This document shows, piece by piece, positions 56,835 to 64,000 of a stretch of DNA of 64,000 bases (positions are counted from its first letter, which is position 1; the number at the start of each line of letters is the position of its first letter). The position numbers and the translations under genes are program-made. The notes under the pieces are model-generated. The model worked only from the letters and a program-made list of their open reading frames with translations, ran no database searches and was not told the origin of the DNA. Source of the DNA: Mycobacterium sp. 3519A. Its GTDB lineage: Bacteria > Actinomycetota > Actinomycetes > Mycobacteriales > Mycobacteriaceae. Location: assembly GCF_900240945.1 (NCBI RefSeq), contig NZ_OESG01000013.1, positions 868,001 to 932,000 on the forward strand, given 5' to 3'.

Positions 56835-57574
56835 CGGTCCGCCAGCAATTCGGCCAGATCGGTCACGACGATCGTTGCGCCGCTGCGGCGCAACGCATCT
56901 GCCTGCCCGACGCGGTCCACACCGACCACGCAGCCGAAGTTGCCGCGTCGGCCCGCCTCGACGCCGGCCAACGCGTCTTCGAAGACCGCCGCTTCGGCGG
57001 GTTCGACCCCCAGCAAGTCGGCTGCGCGCAGGAACGAGTCCGGCGCAGGCTTGCCGGGGATGTGTTCCTCCCGCATGGTCACGCCGTCGACGCGCTGTTG
57101 GACGAACTTGTCAAGCCCGGTCATTTCCAGCACTTCTCGGGTGTTGGCGCTGGACGACACCACCGCGATCGCCAGTCCGGCGGCGTCGGCCTGCTCGAGA
57201 TAGCGCCGCGAACCTTCGAACACCTTGACGCCGTCCTCGCGCAGCGTGTGATGGAACAGTTCGTTCTTCCGATTGCCGAGGCCGTACACGGTTTCGGCCG
57301 ACGGGTCGTCGTCGGGCGTGCCGTCGGGAAGCGTGATACCGCGGGAGGCCAGAAACGACCGGACGCCATCCTCGCGCTTCTTGCCGTCGATGTAGGTCAA
57401 ATAGTCCGAGGCGATGTCGAATTCGACGAACTGTGCACCGGTCCGCTCGGCCCGCTCGCGCAGGAACGCGTCGAACATTGCTTTCCAGGCCTTCTTGTGC
57501 ACGCTTGCGGTGTCGGTCAGCACGCCGTCGAGGTCGAACAGGCAGGCGCGCACGGCGTCCGGTAGCCCGAGCAT
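56831..57574 (-). CDS. Beta-phosphoglucomutase-like HAD hydrolase
   Basis: 247 residues of the HAD superfamily. The nucleophile motif is [16 protein letters not shown]; the helical cap occupies about 25-120; motif II is VVSSSAN; motif III Lys lies in [18 protein letters not shown]; and motif IV is [15 protein letters not shown]. It would turn beta-glucose-1-phosphate into glucose-6-phosphate. Its stop overlaps the GH65 start by 4 bp, making a phosphorolysis module equivalent to Rv3400-Rv3401. Confidence 0.92.
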   Translation of the reverse strand: MLGLPDAVRACLFDLDGVLTDTASVHKKAWKAMFDAFLRERAERTGAQFVEFDIASDYLTYIDGKKREDGVRSFLASRGITLPDGTPDDDPSAETVYGLGNRKNELFHHTLREDGVKVFEGSRRYLEQADAAGLAIAVVSSSANTREVLEMTGLDKFVQQRVDGVTMREEHIPGKPAPDSFLRAADLLGVEPAEAAVFEDALAGVEAGRRGNFGCVVGVDRVGQADALRRSGATIVVTDLAELLADR

Positions 57575-57578
57575 GGTG

Positions 57579-58010
57579 CTAATTGTGCTGAAATTTCCCG
57601 GGCATTGCGAAGTCCGCTGTTCGGGCGGGTACGAGACGCAGCGCCAGCAGGCCGAACACCAACACGCACAACGCTGGGCCGCCGAACAACACGACCGCCA
57701 GCAGCAGGCCCGTCGTGGACCCGGACAGGGCTGTCGCGAATGCGAACGCAGCGATCACCCACGACACGACGCAGGTGATGACGGCGGTGACCACCGCGAC
57801 GACGCAACTGGTCAGCGCGCCGTAGTAGGCCGCACCGCTGACCGCCAGCACGACGAGGACCGGGATCCCGATGATCGCCGCTGCCGCCAGCGAGCCCGAC
57901 GCCGAACCGAGTTGGCGGGCGGCGGGCATCACCAATGCGCCCGCCGCTATCGCGGCGACAACCACGCCGACCACTGCAAACACACGCGGATTGCTGTTTT
58001 GCATGGTCAT
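57579..58010 (-). CDS. Small four-helix membrane protein
   Basis: 143 residues from ATG 58010 or 58004 ([10 protein letters not shown]). Four hydrophobic segments at about 10-30, 40-65, 68-95 and 98-128; only short polar ends. No motif is recognised. It lies 4 bp before the phosphoglucomutase start on the same strand, so it may be the first gene of that operon. It is probably an inner-membrane protein of unknown role. Confidence 0.72.
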   Translation of the reverse strand: MTMQNSNPRVFAVVGVVVAAIAAGALVMPAARQLGSASGSLAAAAIIGIPVLVVLAVSGAAYYGALTSCVVAVVTAVITCVVSWVIAAFAFATALSGSTTGLLLAVVLFGGPALCVLVFGLLALRLVPARTADFAMPGKFQHN

Positions 58011-58071
58011 AGAGTGACCCGCTGGCGCGGTATCAAAACGCCCACAGGTCTGGGAGAGACCTGGCAGGCCG

Positions 58072-59646
58072 CTACCCGAAGTGCACCCCTTGCGCCAGCG
58101 GCAACTCGGACGAGTAATTCACCGTGTTGGTGGCCCTGCGCATGTACGCCTTCCACGCATCGGAACCCGACTCGCGGCCCCCGCCGGTCTGCTTCTCGCC
58201 GCCGAACGCGCCACCGATTTCGGCGCCCGAGGTGCCGATGTTGACGTTGGCGATGCCGCAGTCCGAGCCGTCGGCCGCCATGAAGCGCTCGGCCTCACGC
58301 ACGTCGAGCGTGAAGATCGCCGACGAAAGACCTTGCGGCACCGCGTTGTTCAACGCAATCGCCTCGTCGAGGTCGTCATAGGTCAACACGTAGAGGATCG
58401 GCGCGAACGTCTCCGAATGCACCACCGCGGTCTGCGACGGCATTCGCACCACCGCAGGCGACACGTAGTACGCGCTTTCGTCCCCGACGTCATGACGCTC
58501 GCCGCCGATCACCTCGCCGCCGTCGGCGCGGGCCTGCTCCAACGCCCGCACCATGTCGCGATACGCGGTCTCGTGGATCAGCGGGCCCACCAGCGTGCCG
58601 TCGGCGGCCGGGTCGCCGACCGGCAGCTGCCGGTAGGCGTTGACGATCCGGCCCACCAGTTCGTCGGCGATCGAGGTGTGCACGATCAGCCTGCGCAGCG
58701 TCGTGCACCGCTGTCCCGCGGTCCCTGCCGCCGCGAACACGATACCGCGCACGGCCAGGTCGAGATCGGCCGACGGGGTCACGATCGCGGCGTTGTTGCC
58801 GCCGAGTTCCAGCAGCACCTTGCCGAACCGCTGCGCCACCCGCGGTCCGACCTGCTGACCCATCCGCACCGAACCGGTCGCACTGAGCAACGTCACCCGC
58901 GGATCGTCGACCAGCCGTTCGCCGACCTCGCGGCCGCCCTGCACCAGCCGGGACACCGCTTGCGGTGCGCCCACCTCGTCGGCCGCCCGTTCGATCAGCG
59001 CCTGGCACGCCACCGCCGTCAGCGGTGTCAGCTCCGAGGGCTTCCACACCACGGTGTCCCCGCACACCAACGCGATCGCGGTGTTCCACGCCCAGACCGC
59101 GACGGGGAAGTTGAACGCCGTGATCACCCCGACCACGCCGAGCGGATGCCAGGTCTCCATCAAACGGTGGCCCGGTCGCTCCGAGGCGATCGTCTTGCCG
59201 TACAGCTGGCGCGAAAGGCCGACCGCGAACTGGCAGATGTCGATCATCTCCTGCACCTCGCCGAGGGCCTCGGAGGTGATCTTGCCTGCTTCGATGGTGA
59301 CCAACGTCGCGAGGTCGGCCTTGTGCTCGACGAGCAGTTCACCCAACCGGGCCACCAGCGCACCGCGGACCGGCGCAGGTGTGGTCCGCCATGTGGTAAA
59401 CGCTTGTGCGGCTTCGGCTATCGCCGCGTCCGCCTGCTCCGGGGTCGACTCCGGCACGGCGAACAGCACCTCGCCGGTGATCGGCGTGCTGGCCTGCAAT
59501 CCGGGGTGGGATGTCGCCGGCCCCCCGGCTCCGGCGCCGCCCGGCGCACCGAGCGCGGTGCGCGCGCCGACGGCACTCAGCGCGTCGCGGGCCTTGGTGC
59601 GCAGTTCCTCGGCGGTCGGAAGCTTCGTGGACTGAATCGTGGTCAT
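58072..59646 (-). CDS. pcd: Piperideine-6-carboxylate / alpha-aminoadipate semialdehyde dehydrogenase
   Basis: 524 residues from ATG 59646, which overlaps the stop of the upstream gene (ATGA). Aldehyde dehydrogenase fold: VITAFNFPVAVWAWN, VVWKPSELTPL, general base in LLELGGNNAAIV, nucleophile Cys in GTAGQRCTTLRRL and HSETFAPILYVL. It oxidises the product of lysine epsilon-aminotransferase to alpha-aminoadipate. The N-terminus has a Gly/Ala-rich stretch around 33-45 not typical of the core. It corresponds to Rv3293 and belongs to the lysine catabolic cluster. Confidence 0.93.
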   Translation of the reverse strand: MTTIQSTKLPTAEELRTKARDALSAVGARTALGAPGGAGAGGPATSHPGLQASTPITGEVLFAVPESTPEQADAAIAEAAQAFTTWRTTPAPVRGALVARLGELLVEHKADLATLVTIEAGKITSEALGEVQEMIDICQFAVGLSRQLYGKTIASERPGHRLMETWHPLGVVGVITAFNFPVAVWAWNTAIALVCGDTVVWKPSELTPLTAVACQALIERAADEVGAPQAVSRLVQGGREVGERLVDDPRVTLLSATGSVRMGQQVGPRVAQRFGKVLLELGGNNAAIVTPSADLDLAVRGIVFAAAGTAGQRCTTLRRLIVHTSIADELVGRIVNAYRQLPVGDPAADGTLVGPLIHETAYRDMVRALEQARADGGEVIGGERHDVGDESAYYVSPAVVRMPSQTAVVHSETFAPILYVLTYDDLDEAIALNNAVPQGLSSAIFTLDVREAERFMAADGSDCGIANVNIGTSGAEIGGAFGGEKQTGGGRESGSDAWKAYMRRATNTVNYSSELPLAQGVHFG

Positions 59647-60875
59647 GAGGACGCGACTTTCTCGTAGATCTCGTAGGGGTCGTGGATGTGGTGGCCGATC
59701 TGACCGGCGAGCCACTGCAGGCTGTACTGCGAATTGTCCGCGGTATCTGCCGCCTGGCTGTCGGTATCGAGGTTGGAACGGAAGATGCCTGCCGCCGAGG
59801 CGGGCAGGAAGTCTTCGTAGACAACGGGTTTCGCCGGGTCGCCGCCGTGGTAATAGGCCAGCCCCTCGGCCGCCATCGCCTCGTCGGTGGCGGGGAAGTA
59901 GTCGGCCCATACGGCGGCGGGATCCGGTGTCGCCATCGCGGCGTCGTAGCGATGCCTGCCCAGCGGGGTCAAGGCCACCCCTCGCGCCTCGACCTCACCG
60001 AACCGCACCCGCAGCGTGTCGTGCGACACCGAGCCGTCGGCCTCACGGAACCGTCGTGGCTCGGCCAGCGCACGAAATGACGTCTGCCGCAACAAGACCG
60101 CGGGCCCGTGCCAGGCCGGCGGGCCCTGGATGGCGTCGATCATCGTGACGCCGCGCGCGGTCATCCGCCGATACAGCTCGTCGATGTCGAGCACCCTCGG
60201 TGTCAGGTGATTGATGTGGGTGGTGCGCACCCCGGCGATGTCGGCGGCCACCGCCGACACCTTGACGAGTTCGTCGTGCCAGCCGCGGTCGATCGGCTCA
60301 CGCGAGAGCGCGAACGCCGACACCGCGGCGGCCACGAACCGTTGCGCGCGCGCACCGTCGGCTCCGCCGTCGGCGGCGATGTGTCGCGCCTCGGCGATCA
60401 GCGCCGGGTCGAACAACTGCCGCGCCTCGAGGAACCGCTCGACGCGGGTCCGCAAATCCGGTGAGAAGAACCGCTCGTCCGCGGTCGCCAACATCGACGT
60501 GAAGACCCGGAACGGGTTGGCGGCCAGTTGGTCGGTGTCGATCGGACGGAACGCGGTCGACACGACCGGGACCGGCGATGCCGCGTCGCGCAGGTCGTAG
60601 AAGCCGACCGGGAACATCCCGAACGCCGCGAACAGATCCGCGACGTCGGCGAGTTCGCGGGCGCTGCCCACCCTGATCGCGCCGTGCCGTTCGGCCGTCA
60701 CCCGGTCCAGCGAACCGAGCCGCTCGTCGCCACCGCCCACGTCGCGGTTCACCGTGGTGCTGACTTCGACCAGCGTGTGGTACGCCGGAACCTCGGCGCC
60801 GTAGAGGCGCGACAACGCGGCCGCGAATTCGGCGCGAAGCCGCGAGGTCTGCCAGAAATCGGAGCGCCGGGTCAT
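59643..60875 (-). CDS. 2-oxoadipate dioxygenase/decarboxylase (HglS-like, Rv3292-like)
   Basis: 410 residues from ATG 60875, with AAGGTGG 8 nt upstream; the frame runs on to 61274 antisense to lrpA but that is not plausible coding. This is the DUF1338 family, whose characterised member HglS converts 2-oxoadipate to D-2-hydroxyglutarate with an Fe(II) centre. Likely metal ligands are the His in AYHTLVEVSTTVN, the His in THINHLTPRVLDID and the Glu in VVYEDFLP. Coupled to pcd by ATGA. With lat and pcd it gives a lysine-to-2-hydroxyglutarate route. Confidence 0.87.
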   Translation of the reverse strand: MTRRSDFWQTSRLRAEFAAALSRLYGAEVPAYHTLVEVSTTVNRDVGGGDERLGSLDRVTAERHGAIRVGSARELADVADLFAAFGMFPVGFYDLRDAASPVPVVSTAFRPIDTDQLAANPFRVFTSMLATADERFFSPDLRTRVERFLEARQLFDPALIAEARHIAADGGADGARAQRFVAAAVSAFALSREPIDRGWHDELVKVSAVAADIAGVRTTHINHLTPRVLDIDELYRRMTARGVTMIDAIQGPPAWHGPAVLLRQTSFRALAEPRRFREADGSVSHDTLRVRFGEVEARGVALTPLGRHRYDAAMATPDPAAVWADYFPATDEAMAAEGLAYYHGGDPAKPVVYEDFLPASAAGIFRSNLDTDSQAADTADNSQYSLQWLAGQIGHHIHDPYEIYEKVASS

Positions 60876-60905
60876 TTCTGTGACCACCTTGGATACAGTG
60901 CCGCC
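60876..60905. promoter_or_regulatory. 30-bp divergent promoter region, HglS-like gene / lrpA
   Basis: Only 30 bp separate the two start codons. Read forward, a -10-like TACAGT (60894-60899) ends 6 nt before the lrpA ATG, implying a leaderless mRNA. Read in reverse, it holds the AAGGTGG ribosome binding site of the dioxygenase gene, whose promoter must therefore overlap lrpA. LrpA autoregulation of both genes is plausible. Confidence 0.45.
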
Positions 60906-61358
60906 ATGAGCGAACCGCTCGACGAGATCGATCGCACCCTCGCGCGTGAACTGGTGGCCGACGGACGCGCGACGCTGGCGCATCTCGCGGCGGTGGCCGG
61001 GCTGTCGGTGTCGGCTGTCCAGTCCCGGGTCCGGCGGCTGGAGTCGCGCGGCGTGGTGACCGGGTACTCGGCCCGGATCAACCCCGAGGCCATCGGGCAC
61101 ATGCTGTCCGCGTTCGTGGCCATCACTCCTCTTGATCCTTCCCAACCTGATGATGCGCCCGCCCGGCTCGAACACATCGCGGAAATCGAGTCCTGTTACT
61201 CGGTCGCAGGAGAAGAGAGCTACATCCTGCTGGTGCGTGTCGAATCGGCGCGGGCGCTCGAAGATTTGCTGCAACGGATCCGGACGGCGGCGAACGTGCG
61301 GACCCGAAGCACGATCATCCTACAGACTTTTTACGCTGGACGCGAGTTCATACCGTAA
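60906..61358 (+). CDS. lrpA: Lrp/AsnC-family regulator
   Basis: 150 residues from ATG 60906. N-terminal helix-turn-helix (DEIDRTLARELVADGRATLA, LAAVAGLSVSAVQSRVRRLE), hinge, then a RAM effector domain (about 65-150, with GEESYILLVRVESARALEDL) that binds amino acids and forms octamers. It corresponds to Rv3291c, known to control lat and to respond to starvation and lysine. It stands between the divergent dioxygenase gene and lat, so it can act on both. Confidence 0.95.
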   Translation: MSEPLDEIDRTLARELVADGRATLAHLAAVAGLSVSAVQSRVRRLESRGVVTGYSARINPEAIGHMLSAFVAITPLDPSQPDDAPARLEHIAEIESCYSVAGEESYILLVRVESARALEDLLQRIRTAANVRTRSTIILQTFYAGREFIP

Positions 61359-61398
61359 TAGTTCCGGTCGCAGGACATAACCACCGTAAATAATCTGT

Positions 61399-61410
61399 TA
61401 AGATGGTCTC
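61399..61410 (+). promoter_or_regulatory. Probable lat promoter -10 and leaderless start
   Basis: TAAGAT (61399-61404) fits a mycobacterial sigma-A -10 box and ends 6 nt before the lat ATG at 61411, so translation probably begins at or near the mRNA 5' end. No convincing -35 is seen, which fits a promoter needing an activator; the A/T-rich stretch 61375-61398 is the natural place for LrpA. Confidence 0.5.
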
Positions 61411-62719
<1,309 letters not shown>

Positions 62720-62736
<17 letters not shown>

Positions 62737-63286
62737 GGCGGCGGATCGTCGACCGGAGCCGGGGTAGTTCGGCGCGGCCGACGAGTTCGCAGCCGTGCAA
62801 CTCCGCGAGTTTGCGTGCGGCAGGCGTGAATTCGTGGTTGGTGACCACCATGGTCTTGACGCAGTCCTGCATGGGCGCTCCGGCCACCACCTCCTGGATG
62901 GCACTGGTGCCCACCGGACGGGACTGCCGTTTGCACTGAATCGCAACACGATTCGGTCGCCTGCCGACGATGATGTCGACGCCCCAGTCGCCGGTGACCG
63001 ACGTCATGATCACCGGGACCCCGCAGGACCGGACCACCCGCGCCACGTAGTCCTCGAACTCCGTTCCCGACATTTCGGCGGCGACGTCGTCGCGGGTGCT
63101 GACCCCTGACAGCACTCCGCGCAGGAAGACAGGCACGGCCGCGGCGAGCGCGGGCGCGACCGCGCCGACTGCCAGGCTCCACACCGGGGACGCGCCGAGA
63201 AGGTATGCGGCGATGCCGGATACGACGCCCGCGACCGCGTACAGCTTGAGCCTCACGGGTGGGATGCTAGGGCCCCGCCCCGACAT
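62720..63286 (-). CDS. Membrane-tethered Mrr-like restriction endonuclease-fold protein
   Basis: 188 residues. Two hydrophobic helices (about 15-31 and 34-55) precede a restriction-endonuclease-like domain (about 70-170): EFEDYVARVVRSCG, then the PD-(D/E)XK core GVDIIVGRRPNRVAIQCKRQ with Asp, Gln and Lys in the Mrr_cat arrangement. ATG 63286 is used; GTG 63253 would begin just before the first helix. Such small membrane Mrr proteins may act on foreign or damaged DNA near the membrane. It is convergent with lat and overlaps it by 17 bp. Confidence 0.86.
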
Positions 63287-63378
63287 CAGCGATCACACCG
63301 ATGCTGCCGATATCCCCGAAACGAATACCTGATCAGCTTCGATGCCGTGACGTATTCAGCCGAGCTAACCTGCACACC

Positions 63379-64000
63379 ATGACCGACGAGTTGACCGCCC
63401 TCGAGGGGCAGACACCCGTCGAGCACGCATTGGCGGGCGGCGAGCCCCAACGTGTCGGTTGGTTCCGGTTCTACTTCGCCGACGAGCGCTGGGAATGGTC
63501 GCCTCAGGTGGAGCGGATGCACGGGTATGAGCCGGGCACGGTGCAACCGACCACGAGACTGGTGCTGTCACACAAGCATCCCGACGACTACGGTCAGGTC
63601 GCCGCGACGCTGGACGAGATCCGCCGGACCGCTGGCGCGTTCTCCACCCGGCACCGCATCATCGACACCAAAGGCGAGGTCCACGACGTCGTGGTCGTCG
63701 GTGACCAAATCTTCGACGACGCCGGCGAGGTCGTCGGCACCCACGGCTTCTATGTCGACGTCAGCCCGTCGGCGACCAGCCCCCACGAGGAGCGATTCAG
63801 CGAGGCGGTGGCCGAGATCGCCGAGGCCCGCAGCGGCATCGAGCAGGCCAAGGGGATGCTGATGCTGATCTACCGGATCAACGCCGACTCGGCGTTCGAG
63901 TTGCTGAAATGGCGCTCGCAGGAGACCAACACCAAGTTGCGCGCGCTGGCGGAGCAGGTCGCCAAGGACTTCCTTGACCTGCCCTACGACGAGGTCCTGC
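63379..64000 (+). CDS. PAS-ANTAR domain regulator (partial, runs off the window)
   Basis: 207 residues visible from ATG 63379. A PAS domain (about 25-130; WFRFYFADERWEWSPQVERM, DIRxx-like signalling core around FSTRHRIIDTKGE) is followed by an ANTAR domain (from about 145: ARSGIEQAKGMLMLIYRINA, FELLKWRSQETNTKLRALAE). ANTAR proteins bind paired RNA hairpins to antiterminate transcription; here the PAS part would sense the signal. The stop lies beyond 64000. In M. tuberculosis the sigF region follows lat, and such proteins are common near it. Confidence 0.9.
   Translation, partial: MTDELTALEGQTPVEHALAGGEPQRVGWFRFYFADERWEWSPQVERMHGYEPGTVQPTTRLVLSHKHPDDYGQVAATLDEIRRTAGAFSTRHRIIDTKGEVHDVVVVGDQIFDDAGEVVGTHGFYVDVSPSATSPHEERFSEAVAEIAEARSGIEQAKGMLMLIYRINADSAFELLKWRSQETNTKLRALAEQVAKDFLDLPYDEVL

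Noticed and set aside
58081..59667. 528-codon plus-strand ORF
   Set aside because: It mirrors the aldehyde dehydrogenase on the minus strand; composition is shadow-like and no motif is present.

Overview
The window is high-GC actinobacterial DNA and reads as a chromosomal segment of a fast-growing, non-tuberculous Mycobacterium/Mycolicibacterium. The main reason is gene order. From deoA-add at the left to lat at the right, it follows (in mirror orientation) the Rv3314c-Rv3290c block of M. tuberculosis: deoA, add, Rv3312c-like hydrolase, Rv3311-like, upp, pmmB, deoD, amiB1, amiA1, Rv3304-like, lpdA, glpD, Rv3300c-like pseudouridine synthase, nei, lhr, Rv3292-like/pcd, lrpA, lat. Synteny statements are from memory of that genome, not from a search. 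Many starts are GTG, and 1-8 bp gene overlaps (ATGA, GTGA, TTGA) are common.

Layout. 0-3.5 kb: nucleoside salvage (deoA end, add), a hydrolase and an acidic hypothetical. 3.5-7.6 kb: a divergent NRAMP-type transporter coupled to a PRC-barrel/MgtE_N protein, a membrane hypothetical and a mycothiol-dependent-isomerase-like protein. 7.8-11 kb: a large cyclase-NB-ARC-LuxR regulator. 11-14 kb: an NlpC/P60 hydrolase with a type VII-like partner, upp and a membrane hypothetical. 14.1-18.2 kb: pmmB, a MarR regulator facing an AbrB-type membrane protein across two operator-like palindromes, and purine nucleoside phosphorylase. 18.2-21.7 kb: two M20 amidohydrolases joined by a 13-codon mini-ORF, then an AbiEi/DUF559 gene bounded by 60-bp inverted repeats. 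21.7-26.4 kb: GGCT-like protein, lpdA, glpD and a pseudouridine synthase.

26.3-36.8 kb is accessory metabolism: a secreted GH2 enzyme, SDR and crotonase genes, a TetR/ferredoxin-reductase/DesA3 desaturase module, nei, another SDR and a nitronate-monooxygenase-like enzyme. 36.8-44.6 kb is a glycerol island (glpF-glpK-glpD facing iclR-glpK2). It is bracketed by a roughly 68-bp inverted repeat and by gene remnants (a frameshifted secreted protein, a DNA-ligase tail and a VOC-domain tail), and it lies between nei and lhr, which are neighbours in M. tuberculosis. 44.6-49.1 kb: lhr helicase. 49.2-51.6 kb: a sulfotransferase and an FAD oxidoreductase with AT-rich flanks. 51.6-54.4 kb: TetR, RNase Z-like and RtcB RNA ligase. 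54.4-58 kb: a GH65 phosphorylase/beta-phosphoglucomutase pair and a membrane protein. 58-62.7 kb: lysine catabolism (pcd, 2-oxoadipate dioxygenase, lrpA, lat). 62.7-64 kb: a membrane-tethered Mrr-like nuclease and a PAS-ANTAR protein cut by the window end.

No rRNA, tRNA, CRISPR array or intact insertion sequence was recognised. The most notable signals are the inverted-repeat-bounded AbiEi/DUF559 unit, the repeat-bracketed glycerol island with its gene fragments, the NRAMP/MgtE_N pair with altered metal-site motifs, the MIRU-like coupling mini-ORF, and the twin MarR operators over near-leaderless promoters.
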